Source of the DNA: Sva-07 sp963741755 | GTDB taxonomy: Bacteria; Actinomycetota; Acidimicrobiia; Acidimicrobiales; Ilumatobacteraceae | Direction of reading: 5' to 3' | Length of the DNA stretch: 64,000 nt | Assembly (NCBI GenBank): GCA_963741755.1 | Contig: CAVUJG010000002.1 | Span: 62,001-126,000, forward strand | Shown: positions 25,390 to 33,512 of the stretch, in pieces | How the letters are laid out: each line of letters opens with the position of its first letter | Numbering within the stretch: the stretch's first letter is position 1 | Notes under the pieces: model-generated | What the model was told of the DNA's origin: nothing | The model's database searches: none | The model's input: the letters and a program-made list of their open reading frames with translations, nothing else | Position numbers and translations under genes: made by a program

Positions 25390-26262
25390 GTGTTCGACGT
25401 CGCCGTCGTCGGCAGCGTCAACCTCGATCTCGTCGCCACCACGCATCGTCTCCCCGGCCCGGGTGAGACCGTCTCGGGTACCGGCTACGCCGAGCACGCC
25501 GGCGGCAAGGGACTCAACCAGGCCGTCGCCGCAGCACGATCGGGCGCCTCGGTGGCGCTGATCGCCGCCGTCGGCGATGACGATGCCGGTCGACAGCTCC
25601 GTTCGCTCGCCGAGGCGGAGGGCATCGACGTCTCAGGGGTCGCCGTCGTGGACGGCCCGACCGGCCGAGCGCTGATCACCGTCGACGAGCGCGCCGAGAA
25701 CACGATCGTCGTCGTTGCGGGGGCGAACACATTCGTGCAGCTCGAGTCCCCACTCGATGCCCGGATCGTGATCGCCCAACTCGAGATTCCGATCGCCACG
25801 GTGATCGCCGCCTTCCGCTCTGCGCGAGGCCGCGGCGGCCGCACGATTCTCAACCCTGCGCCCGCGCAACCTCTGCCCGACGAGTTGCTCGAGCTCTGTG
25901 ATGTCGTGATTCCGAACGAACACGAGCTTGCGTTGGTTGGCGGTGTCGACGCGCTGCTCGACTGCGGGGTCGGTGCCGTGGTCACCACACGGGGCGCAGC
26001 GGGAGTCGACGTCGTACACATGGTCGACGGAGCAGCCGTGAGCTGGACGCAGGCTGCGTTTCCCGTGACGCCTGTCGACACGACAGGGGCCGGCGATGCG
26101 TTCTGTGGCGCACTCGCCGCCCGACTCGCCAGCGGCGACGACCTGCCCGGCGCTGTTCGGTATGCGGCCGCCGCGGGAGCGCTTGCCACCACCACCGCCG
26201 GCGCCGTTGCATCCCTCCCCCACGCCGTCCAGGTCCACGCCCTCACCGCAACGTTGCGATGA
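25390..26262 (+). CDS. rbsK: PfkB-family ribokinase
   Basis: The 290-residue sugar kinase has the N-terminal PfkB signature (GGKGLNQAVAAARSGA), the lid region GPTGRALITVDERAENTIVV and the anion-hole motif DTTGAGDAFCG with catalytic Asp near 240. Ribokinase is the best fit; other pentose or nucleoside kinases of the family are possible. GTG 25390 directly abuts the whiB stop with no spacer. The last Arg codon and stop (CGATGA) are part of a palindromic repeat. Confidence 0.88.
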   Translation: MFDVAVVGSVNLDLVATTHRLPGPGETVSGTGYAEHAGGKGLNQAVAAARSGASVALIAAVGDDDAGRQLRSLAEAEGIDVSGVAVVDGPTGRALITVDERAENTIVVVAGANTFVQLESPLDARIVIAQLEIPIATVIAAFRSARGRGGRTILNPAPAQPLPDELLELCDVVIPNEHELALVGGVDALLDCGVGAVVTTRGAAGVDVVHMVDGAAVSWTQAAFPVTPVDTTGAGDAFCGALAARLASGDDLPGAVRYAAAAGALATTTAGAVASLPHAVQVHALTATLR

Positions 26263-26356
26263 GCGAAACCGCCGTATGCGGTCGTCTCGCTCATCGGTGG
26301 GGGCTTCGGTCGGGTTGCGATGAGCGAAACCGCCGTATGCGGTCGTCTCGCTCATC
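26258..26356. repeat. Paired palindromic repeat (REP-like), copies A and B
   Basis: Two identical 38-base palindromes (26258-26295 and 26319-26356) start GATGAGCGAAACCG and end CTCGCTCATC. They are spaced exactly 61 bases apart and followed by GGTGGGGGC. Copy A supplies the stop codon of rbsK. Each can fold into a hairpin and may terminate both the rbsK and prmA transcripts. Related pairs occur at 47642-47744 and a degenerate copy at 57517. Confidence 0.85.
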
Positions 26357-26379
26357 GGTGGGGGCCCAGCGGCGGAGCG

Positions 26380-27192
26380 TCAGTGGCGGAGGGTGACGGC
26401 GACCCAGCCGTCGAGCACATCGGTCCGTTCGGCGACCATCGGAGCCAGGGCGGCCAGGACGTGTTCGTGGCGGTCGGCGAGGATGCCGCTGATCACCAGC
26501 CGCCCGTCCGGAGCGGTCAGCCGTCGCAGATCGTCGGCGAGCTCGATCAGCGTCGGAGCGAGAATGTTGGCCACCACCAGGTGGAACGACCCGTCGAGGT
26601 CACCCGCCGGCGTCGTGTCGGCATCGAGGTGATCGGCCACCCCGTTGCGTTCCGCGTTGTCACGCGTCGATTCGACCGCCGCGCTGGCCACGTCCACCGC
26701 TCGGACGTTGCTCGCACCGATCAGCGCTGCCATGACGGCGATCACCCCGGTGCCACAGCCCACATCGAGCACGTCGCGCCCGACGCCGAGGTGTCGGCGC
26801 GCTGCCCGCAGCGACAGCAGCGTCGTCGGGTGATCACCGAGGCCGAACGCGCCCCCAGGCTCGATGGCGATCGCGACGACGCCGTCGCCGAACGTGTGGT
26901 GCTGCCAGGCCGGGACCACGACCAGGCCGTCGTCGACCCACATCGGGGCGGCGAACTCACGCCACGTGTCTGCGGCGTCGTCGGCGACCTCCACGATGCG
27001 AGATGGCCACCGCTCCCCCAGCGACGCCGTCGCTCGTTCTGCTGCCTCGGCCTCGTCACCGACCGCCGTCCACAACTCGACATGACCATCGTCGCCGCCG
27101 CGCTCCTCGATCGCGCGCACGCCGAGCTGCCACAACACGTCCGAGGCGAGATCGACCTCGTCGATCGACACCGTGACGACGAATGCACGCAT
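26380..27192 (-). CDS. prmA: Ribosomal protein L11 methyltransferase-like PrmA
   Basis: The 270-residue protein has the SAM motif DVLDVGCGTGVIAV near 145. The PrmA hallmarks GGAFGLGDHPTT just before it and VVANILAPTLIELADDL after it are both present, as is the N-terminal substrate domain (VTVSIDEVDLASDVLWQLGVRAIEE). It should trimethylate L11. The start at 27192 overlaps the stop of the gamma-carbonic anhydrase gene by one base (TGATG). Confidence 0.9.
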   Translation of the reverse strand: MRAFVVTVSIDEVDLASDVLWQLGVRAIEERGGDDGHVELWTAVGDEAEAAERATASLGERWPSRIVEVADDAADTWREFAAPMWVDDGLVVVPAWQHHTFGDGVVAIAIEPGGAFGLGDHPTTLLSLRAARRHLGVGRDVLDVGCGTGVIAVMAALIGASNVRAVDVASAAVESTRDNAERNGVADHLDADTTPAGDLDGSFHLVVANILAPTLIELADDLRRLTAPDGRLVISGILADRHEHVLAALAPMVAERTDVLDGWVAVTLRH

Positions 27193-27710
27193 CAGTCGAG
27201 CCGTCGCAGTGACGTGCGGTACTGCTCGATCCGCTCGACATAGTGCCGGGCGCTTGTGCGGATGTACTCGATGTCGGCGCGGTCGGGCTTGATCACCGCC
27301 GGCGAACCAGCTGCCAACGCCCCGGACGGCACGTCGACGTCGTTGAGAACCACCGAGTTCGCGGCCACGATCGCTCCGCTGTGGATGACCGAGCGATGTA
27401 GCACCATCGCGGCATTGCCGATCAGGACGTCGTCCTCGATCGTGCAGCCCTCGAGATGGATGAGATGCCCCAACACACACCCGTCGCCCACGACGGTGGG
27501 CCATTCAGGGGTGGTATGGAGCACGGCGTTGTCCTGCACGCTCGTGCGCGCACCGACTCGGATGTCGCCGCCGTCGCCGCGCAGGACGGCGCCGGGCCAC
27601 ACGGACGAGTGGGCGCCGACAGTGACCGACCCGATGATCACCGCATCGGGATGGACGAACGCCGACGAGTCGATCGAGGGTTCCAACTCGCCGAGTGCAT
27701 AGACAGCCAT
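27192..27710 (-). CDS. Gamma-class carbonic anhydrase-like hexapeptide protein
   Basis: The 172-residue left-handed beta-helix protein shows repeated hexapeptides (SVTVGAHSSVWPGAVLRGD, then IRVGARTSVQDNAVLH). The three zinc-ligand histidines appear in VLHTTP and GHLIHLEG. Family members hydrate CO2 or are inactive carnitine/phenylacetate-type relatives. A TACCGT box ends seven bases before ATG 27710. It is upstream of and coupled to prmA. Confidence 0.88.
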   Translation of the reverse strand: MAVYALGELEPSIDSSAFVHPDAVIIGSVTVGAHSSVWPGAVLRGDGGDIRVGARTSVQDNAVLHTTPEWPTVVGDGCVLGHLIHLEGCTIEDDVLIGNAAMVLHRSVIHSGAIVAANSVVLNDVDVPSGALAAGSPAVIKPDRADIEYIRTSARHYVERIEQYRTSLRRLD

Positions 27711-27789
27711 CGGCGGCACGGTACCCGCACGGGTGGGTCGCCAGAGACTCGTTGAAGTTCTCCTGCTCGGAACCGGTACCGTTGCCGGA

Positions 27790-29421
27790 ATGTCCCGACG
27801 GATCGACATCGAGCTGACGAGCGCGCTCGCCGACGGCTCTTGGACCTGGCGCGCCGCTGGCGCCCGCAAGCCCAACGGGCAGATGGACGGCAGCTTGCTC
27901 CCGCCTGGATCAGCGGTGGGCGACATTCTCAAGGTCGAGGTCGAGCAGATGCTCGACGGCATCGAGATCCAGTCGATCGTGCACGGCCGCGAGAAGGCCG
28001 AGGATGCGAACATCCTCGAGCTGCTGCCCAGCGAGAAGCCGTTCGAGGCGGTCATCGAAACCCGCGCCAAGCGCGACCGCAGCGAGCGTCGTGACGACCG
28101 CGACGGACGCGGGCGGCGCGACAACAAGCGTGACGGCGGCCGTCGTGCTGGCGGACGTGACGGTGCGCGAGACGGTGACGGAGGTGGCAAGGGCCGCTCG
28201 GATCAGCGTCGTCAGCGTCCCCACTTCGAAGCACCGCCCGAGTTGCCGCAGCGCCCGAAGCCGAAGCGCTTGCGTCCAGGCAAGGCACGCCGCAACGCAG
28301 TGCTCGCCGACCTCCCCGAGGAGCAGCGGCCGATCGCCGAGATGGCCCTGCAAGGCATGTCGGCGGTGCGCGCTCGCGTGAAAGAGGAGAACACCCGGCT
28401 CGAGGCAGCAGGACAGCCGACGATGCCCGAAGCGTCGGTCGTCAAGATGGCCGAGGACATGTTGCCCAAGCTGCGCGTGGCGGAATGGCTCGATCGGGCC
28501 GAGGCCGCTCAGCGTCAGATGGAACACCTCGACCTCCGCGATCTTCGCAGTGTCGTCGCCGCCGGTGACGATCCGATCGTCGCTCGCGACGAGTCGACAC
28601 GTGCCGTGGCCGACGACCTGCGCGCATCACTTGTTCGCAAGCAGGAAGAAGAGCTCACGCTCTGGTTCGGTGACATCGATGCCGCCATCGGCGTCGGTCG
28701 TGTCATCCGCGCCTTGCGTTTGTCGTCGCAGCCGCCCAAGGCCGGCGTGATGTTCCCGCCCGACCTCGCGCGTCGCCTCGGCGAGGCAGCGACGGCGGCG
28801 CTCGCACCTGACGACCCGGCCGATCGCTGGATCGCAGTACTCGAAGCGGCAGCGTTCTCGCCCGTTCGCACACTCGTCACCCCGACGACCGCTCCGACGG
28901 TCATCACCGATGATCTCAAGGCCACGACGTTGCGGCTGGGTCCGGCTCTGCCGCAGATCGCGGCGCTGCTCGGCGTCGAGATCCCGGCGGGCACACCCAA
29001 GCCCAAGCCGCTGCGCGCCGGCCCACCCCGCAAGGACGGGCGCGGTGACCGCAACAAGGACGGCCGTTCCGGTGGCAAGAACGATCGATCTGGCGGGAAG
29101 GGTGGCCGTTCCAACGACCGCTCGCGTCCGGCAGGCGATCCGCCGCCCGCAGCACCCGCCGAGAAGGCACCCGCCGCAGTCGAAGCAGCACCCGCCGAGG
29201 CGGAAGCAGCACCGGCCGAAGTCGAGACTGCACCCGTCGAAGCAGCACCCGCCGAGGCGGAAGCAGCACCGGCCGAAGTCGAGACTGCACCCGCCGAGGC
29301 GGAGCAGGCCGAGCCGGCGCTGTTGAGGCCGAGCCGGCGCCTGTTGAGGCCGAGCCCGCCGACGTCGAGACGAGTCCCGAGCCAGCTGCCGCTGACACGC
29401 CCGTCGTCGACGAGCCGGTGA
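27790..29421 (+). CDS. Large Arg/Gly/Asp-rich protein of unknown function
   Basis: The first 85 residues form a beta-rich domain (MSRRIDIELTSALADGSWTW). A disordered RDGxxGRR-rich segment follows (about 95-150), then a helical region (about 170-400). A second Lys/Gly/Arg-rich stretch comes next, and last an Ala/Pro/Glu-repeat tail. The charged RG tracts suggest RNA binding, but I recognise no family. One base seems missing near 29320: adding it turns the basic LLRPSRR tail into EPAPVEAEPAPVEAEPADVE, consistent with the preceding repeats, and moves the stop to 29435. TACCGT ends seven bases before ATG 27790. Confidence 0.75.
   Translation: MSRRIDIELTSALADGSWTWRAAGARKPNGQMDGSLLPPGSAVGDILKVEVEQMLDGIEIQSIVHGREKAEDANILELLPSEKPFEAVIETRAKRDRSERRDDRDGRGRRDNKRDGGRRAGGRDGARDGDGGGKGRSDQRRQRPHFEAPPELPQRPKPKRLRPGKARRNAVLADLPEEQRPIAEMALQGMSAVRARVKEENTRLEAAGQPTMPEASVVKMAEDMLPKLRVAEWLDRAEAAQRQMEHLDLRDLRSVVAAGDDPIVARDESTRAVADDLRASLVRKQEEELTLWFGDIDAAIGVGRVIRALRLSSQPPKAGVMFPPDLARRLGEAATAALAPDDPADRWIAVLEAAAFSPVRTLVTPTTAPTVITDDLKATTLRLGPALPQIAALLGVEIPAGTPKPKPLRAGPPRKDGRGDRNKDGRSGGKNDRSGGKGGRSNDRSRPAGDPPPAAPAEKAPAAVEAAPAEAEAAPAEVETAPVEAAPAEAEAAPAEVETAPAEAEQAEPALLRPSRRLLRPSPPTSRRVPSQLPLTRPSSTSR
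29181..29294 (+). repeat. Two copies of a 57-bp direct repeat
   Basis: Units 29181-29237 and 29238-29294 differ only in their last base and encode a repeated 19-residue EAAPAEAEAAPAEVETAP stretch. It lies in the tail of the RG-rich protein and is a likely site of copy-number change or assembly error. Confidence 0.9.
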
Positions 29422-29479
29422 CCACCACCGACTGAGCGAGTTCGCTCGCCTGTCGACCCAGCGCGTACGATCCTCGGCC

Positions 29480-30265
29480 ATGGCCGAGATCGTCACCTAC
29501 GAAGCACGCGACCGTGTCGCGCTGATCACCCTCAATCGTCCCGATGCACGCAATGCGGTCAACGGCGACGTGGCGCAGGCAATGGAGGCCGCCATCGACC
29601 AGATGGAGGCAGACGACGACATCTGGGTCGGGATCATCCAGGCCAACACCGAAGGCCAGGAACGCCCCGTGTTCTGCGCCGGCGCCGACCTGAAGGCGAT
29701 CAACTCGGGAGCCGGCGGCTCGCTGATGACCGAGCGTGGAGGCTTCGCCGGCTTCGCCTACCGCGAACGCAAGAAGCCCGTGATCGTGGCGGTTGATGGC
29801 CTGGCCACTGCCGGCGGGTGTGAGATCGTGCTGGCGGCCGATCTGGTCGTTGCCACCACCCGATCGTCATTCGGTCTCGCCGAGGCCAAGCGCAATCTGG
29901 TCGCCGGTGCGGGCGGGCTGTTCCGCCTGCCGCGCGCCATTGGTCGCAATGCAGCGATGGAACTGATTCTCACGGGTGAGCCGTTCTCGGCCGAACGGGC
30001 CCACGAGCTCGGACTCGTCAATCGCCTGGTCGAGCCTGGTGAGGCAACCAATGAAGCCCTGGCGCTTGCGGGTCAGATCACGGCCGCGGCGCCGCTCGCC
30101 GTCTGGGAGAGTCGCAAGGTCGTGCTCGCAGCCGCCACCGAGAGCGACGAGACGCTCAAGCAGATGACCGACGCTGCCATGGGCGTCGTGATGCGATCGG
30201 AGGACATCGGCGAGGGTCTCACGGCCTTCATCGAGAAGCGTCCTCCGCAGTGGAAGGGTCGCTGA
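29480..30265 (+). CDS. Enoyl-CoA hydratase/isomerase (crotonase) family protein
   Basis: The 261-residue crotonase-fold enzyme shows the N-terminal strand VALITLNRPDARNAVN, the oxyanion-hole segment VFCAGADLKAI and the central GLATAGGCEIVLAADLVVATTRSSFGLAE. AGAGGLFRLPRAIG follows. It probably hydrates enoyl-CoA in fatty-acid or amino-acid breakdown; the exact substrate is open. TACGAT ends eight bases before ATG 29480. It is convergent with the GNAT gene, four bases apart. Confidence 0.9.
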   Translation: MAEIVTYEARDRVALITLNRPDARNAVNGDVAQAMEAAIDQMEADDDIWVGIIQANTEGQERPVFCAGADLKAINSGAGGSLMTERGGFAGFAYRERKKPVIVAVDGLATAGGCEIVLAADLVVATTRSSFGLAEAKRNLVAGAGGLFRLPRAIGRNAAMELILTGEPFSAERAHELGLVNRLVEPGEATNEALALAGQITAAAPLAVWESRKVVLAAATESDETLKQMTDAAMGVVMRSEDIGEGLTAFIEKRPPQWKGR

Positions 30266-30268
30266 CGC

Positions 30269-30713
30269 TCAGAGCGTCTTGAACGTGGTGATCAGCCGGG
30301 CGACGATGCCGGCACGCTCGTAGAGGTTCTTCGTGTGGCGGTCGCCAGGTAGCGCCTGGCCTTCCACTGCGATCGCGCCGCGGGCCACTCGCCGATGCGA
30401 TTGCCGTTGCCAGCATCTCGTCACCGAACCCGAGTTCGCGGGCTTCCGGCGTCACCCAGACCTGGTCGATCCGAACGATCTTGTCGGCGCCGAGCTCTGC
30501 GACGAGATAGCCGATCACCACATCGTCGATGGTCCCGACGACGACGTCTGCACTGTCGCAACGGGCACCCCACCCGCCGCCGATCAACGGGTGCTCGTCG
30601 AGCCATCGATCGCCGCCGCGTTGACCGACCAGTGCCGCTCGCGCCTCGAGTTCGAGGAGGCGCAGCTCGTGCTGATCGTGCTCGGTTGCCGGCCGGACCA
30701 ACGGATCGATCAC
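30269..30713 (-). pseudogene. GNAT acetyltransferase, one frameshift near 30383
   Basis: The N-terminal 115 residues show a GNAT fold (VIGYLVAELGADKIVRIDQVWVTPEARELGFGDEM). The C-terminal strand and helix (GAIAVEGQALPGDRHTKNLYERAGIVARL) are in another frame. Removing one G from GGG at 30382-30384 rejoins them and gives a stop at 30269; total length is 3n+1. GTG 30713 overlaps the upstream stop by four bases. The break is just after the acetyl-CoA site, so either the enzyme is dead or one base is a sequencing error. Confidence 0.75.
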
Positions 30714-31246
30714 GCGTCCGCCGTTCGCAGCTGCTCGAGCTTGCCGAGGATCGTGCGACGGTGTCGCCCGGCGTTCTCGTACCGCTCGATCGCAGTTCGC
30801 TCCGCGGCATCGAGCCCATCGAGCTTCCCGACGATCTGCGCCGACGAGAGATGGTCGTAGTCGGCCAGTGCCAACGTCGACACGTCCGGGACATCGCCAA
30901 CGGCGGGCTCGGTGGGCGGGCCGTGGTCGATGCGGGCAGGCTCGACATCGCCGGTGCCAGCGAGGTGCTCCTGCTCGAGCCCCGCCTCACTTGGGGCCTG
31001 CCCGTCCGACGTCAACCGCATCCGCAGTTCACGCACCCCTTGATCGACCACCATCTTGCCGAGGAAGCGAGCCAGCACGACCTCGCGCTTGACGCGTTCG
31101 GCCGCCGATGGGACCTTGTCGACAACGGCAGGGACCGCCTCGAGCAGTCGGCTGCTCACTTCGATCGGCACGATCAGCGCCAGCTCGACGAGCCGGGCCA
31201 ACGGTGGCCGTGGCTCGTCAGGACGAGAAGATCGGGCAGTCGTCAT
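30710..31246 (-). CDS. Hypothetical protein with C-terminal DYDxLSxxQ/IxxLDGL domain
   Basis: The N-terminal half has a moderately hydrophobic amphipathic stretch (LARLVELALIVPIEVSSRLLEAVP) followed by a basic helix. The C-terminus carries a small helical domain (ADYDHLSSAQIVGKLDGLDAAERTAIERYE...RRTILGKLEQL) that I have seen repeatedly at the ends of actinobacterial surface or lipid-associated proteins and that has no known function. A membrane- or lipid-droplet-associated protein is a guess. The start 31246 overlaps the upstream gene's end by 29 bases; no better start is visible. Confidence 0.65.
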   Translation of the reverse strand: MTTARSSRPDEPRPPLARLVELALIVPIEVSSRLLEAVPAVVDKVPSAAERVKREVVLARFLGKMVVDQGVRELRMRLTSDGQAPSEAGLEQEHLAGTGDVEPARIDHGPPTEPAVGDVPDVSTLALADYDHLSSAQIVGKLDGLDAAERTAIERYENAGRHRRTILGKLEQLRTADA

Positions 31247-31715
31247 CGCCGACAGGACAGTTCGGCGCACTTGCCTTCACGAGGAGGAAGCACGACGAGC
31301 ACAGCTGCTCGTCCTGCTGCTTCGGTTGGAGCCGTTCGCCGCCTTCGCCCCGTACATCGGGTTCGTCTTCGTCGTCTTCGTCGTCGTCGTCATCCGCGGC
31401 GACCATGCGGTCCTTGAGGATCTTGTCGAGGTCCTCTTCGACGTCGTCGTCGGTGAGCAACTCGTCGTCGTCATCGTCGTCATCGTCGGACGCACGCTTC
31501 TTGCGCTTCGTCCGCGGTGCAGCGTCGGCAGCTTCGTCGTCGTCATCATCGTCGTCGTCATCGACGGCGTCGTCATCGTCATCGTCGTCTGCGACCTCCT
31601 CCTCATCCAGGTCGAGATCGTCGTCGTCGACGTCGAGATCCTCTTCGGTCTCCTCCTCGTCGGCCACCTCGTCCTCGAGGGTGTCGTCGGGTTCAGTGAT
31701 CTCGTCGTCAGCCAT
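31218..31715 (-). CDS. DUF4193-like protein with extreme Asp/Glu tract
   Basis: The C-terminal 45 residues (RLQPKQQDEQLCSSCFLLVKAS ... NCPVGDDDCPIF) match the metal-knuckle end of actinobacterial DUF4193 proteins, whose core reads KQADEFTCSSCFLV. The other 120 residues are mostly Asp and Glu in long runs with one basic patch (RTKRKKR), far more acidic than mycobacterial members. The protein should be disordered, and may mimic nucleic acid or bind basic proteins. ATG 31715 begins the acidic chain. The GAC/GAT runs make the DNA look repetitive. Confidence 0.78.
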   Translation of the reverse strand: MADDEITEPDDTLEDEVADEEETEEDLDVDDDDLDLDEEEVADDDDDDDAVDDDDDDDDDEAADAAPRTKRKKRASDDDDDDDDELLTDDDVEEDLDKILKDRMVAADDDDDEDDEDEPDVRGEGGERLQPKQQDEQLCSSCFLLVKASAPNCPVGDDDCPIFSS

Positions 31716-31832
31716 CTCGTCGTTTCGGTCTCGTCGTGCGTATGGGGGGTTGCGGCGGGAGCATAGGCGTGGTGGCCCACCCGTCCGGGAGCCCACCGGC
31801 GTGACACACGTCACACACTACTTTCGGGCGAC

Positions 31833-33434
31833 TCAGATCCCGCCGCGACGGGCTTCTGCGCGACGCTCGGATTCGAGCCGTTCGAGTTCGGGCGCGTGCG
31901 TGGTCATGTGGCTCATGGCGGCGGCAACGGCGTGGTGGCCGGCTCGCTCGCCGATCAGCCGATGCATCTCGAGCGCCACGCGGCGATACGAGGGGTGACC
32001 CTGCGGCGACGAGCGGAGCTCGAGCATGTGGATCGCCTCACGGGCGTTGAACTGCATCACGTAGCGCATGCGGTAGGCCATCGAGACGGCGTAGGGGGCC
32101 TGCTGCGGGAAGTCGGGTTGCAGCGCGTCATACAGCGAGGCGGAACGCTCCATCGCCTCGTCGAAATCGCCGCCGAGTCCAGCCTCGGTCACCAGTTCCG
32201 GTCTGGTGAAGCCATGGTTCGGGGTGAGCCGTTGCCACTCGATCGTGAGCATGCGATGGCGTTGCATGTCGCGGAAAGCGCCGTAGTCGCTCAGCACGTC
32301 GAATCGGTAGAACGACCGCTCGAACGCTCGCCCAGGCTTGTGACGGCGATTCTCCCGCTCGCCCACGTACGCCCGGATCAGCGACACGCGTTCGTCGACG
32401 CCGAGTTGGCGGACACGTTCGAGTAGTTGATGCTCGGGCAGCGTCGAGTGGGAGTAGCAGATCGCTGCGAGCAACTTGTCTTCCGCGTCAGGATCGAAGT
32501 CGACGAGTTCGACCTCGGCCGCCGGTTCGACCGGGGTCGACCCGAAGAGGTCGGCCACCAGAGCGGCGGTGTCGTCTCGAGTGGTGGCGAGGTACTCGCT
32601 CCACTTGCCGCCACGGTCGGGAAGATCGACACGCCGCAGGAAGCTCGGAATGACCTTGCGGAGTTCGTGCAGCATCAAGTCGGCGTAGTCCCGTGATTCC
32701 GGCAACGGGTTCGAACGCATCCGCAGCAGCAGTGCCTCGAAGGCCTGACCCGTGCCGTAGATGCCGACGTTCGATGTCGCCGCTGCGGGAAGGATGCCGC
32801 GAACCGCATCGAGCGCCTTGGCCCGAGTGGCTGTGCGGTAGACGAACTCGCTGTCGTCGGGGCCGCGCTCGACGGTGGCTCGCACGTGCTCGGTCGCCGC
32901 GTCGACACAACGGCTGTACGCGTCGAAGATCCGGTCGAGGTCGCCCACGTACCGGGTGCCCAGCGGGCTCGAGAGCACCGCTGGATCGCGGTAGTAGCGG
33001 TAGCGCCCACCGAGGCGGGCGTCGTAGGCGATGTAGCGGGTGCTCTGCTCGAGATAGCTCATCAAGCGACCCCACTCGAGGATCTTGGTGAGCAGGTTCG
33101 AGGCCTGTTCGCACGCCAGATGAACACCGCCGAGCTGAGCCACCGAGTCGTCGCCGTAGTCGAAGAAGACCCGCTCGTACAGTTCCTCGGCACGATCGAG
33201 ACCGATCGTGGCATCGACGCTGTGGTCGCCGCTCACGTCGAGGTCGCCGACGAACTCGTCGAGGAAGAGCCTGCGAAGCGACTTGTGGCTTCGGCTGTAC
33301 CGGGCGAACAGAGCGCCCTTCACCACCTCGGGCAGATTGACGAGCGCAAAGACCGGTCCATCGAGATTGGTGAAGTACCGGCGCAGCACATCGGCTTCGT
33401 CCGCGGTGAAGGACTCAGGGACGTACACAGCCAC
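31833..33434 (-). CDS. thyX: Tandem-domain ThyX-like (FAD-dependent thymidylate synthase) protein
   Basis: ThyX makes dTMP from dUMP with FAD and methylene-tetrahydrofolate. At 533 residues this is twice the usual 220-280, as two ThyX-like halves. The first keeps SYLEQSTRYIAYD but lacks the RHR (EWGRLMSYLEQS stands there). The second keeps MQRHRMLTIEWQR followed by YAVSMAYRMRYVMQFNAREAIHMLELRSS, the C-terminal ThyX signature. The site may thus be shared between halves. No thyA is in the window. TAGAGT ends eight bases before GTG 33434. Confidence 0.85.
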   Translation of the reverse strand: MAVYVPESFTADEADVLRRYFTNLDGPVFALVNLPEVVKGALFARYSRSHKSLRRLFLDEFVGDLDVSGDHSVDATIGLDRAEELYERVFFDYGDDSVAQLGGVHLACEQASNLLTKILEWGRLMSYLEQSTRYIAYDARLGGRYRYYRDPAVLSSPLGTRYVGDLDRIFDAYSRCVDAATEHVRATVERGPDDSEFVYRTATRAKALDAVRGILPAAATSNVGIYGTGQAFEALLLRMRSNPLPESRDYADLMLHELRKVIPSFLRRVDLPDRGGKWSEYLATTRDDTAALVADLFGSTPVEPAAEVELVDFDPDAEDKLLAAICYSHSTLPEHQLLERVRQLGVDERVSLIRAYVGERENRRHKPGRAFERSFYRFDVLSDYGAFRDMQRHRMLTIEWQRLTPNHGFTRPELVTEAGLGGDFDEAMERSASLYDALQPDFPQQAPYAVSMAYRMRYVMQFNAREAIHMLELRSSPQGHPSYRRVALEMHRLIGERAGHHAVAAAMSHMTTHAPELERLESERRAEARRGGI

Positions 33435-33512
33435 GGTCGACCACTCTAGGACGGTGTGACATCGCGACTTGGGATCTCCCGATGTAGCTGACCTGCATGT
33501 TCGTCGATGGAC

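Noticed and set aside
26320..27243. 307-codon frame starting in repeat copy B and running over prmA
   Set aside because: It begins with the repeat-derived MSETAVCG and continues as a shadow of prmA, which has complete methyltransferase motifs.
31350..31700. GAC/GAT-rich tract as a simple-sequence repeat region
   Set aside because: It is in phase with the Asp/Glu chain of the DUF4193-like gene, which has a conserved C-terminal knuckle, so it is coding.
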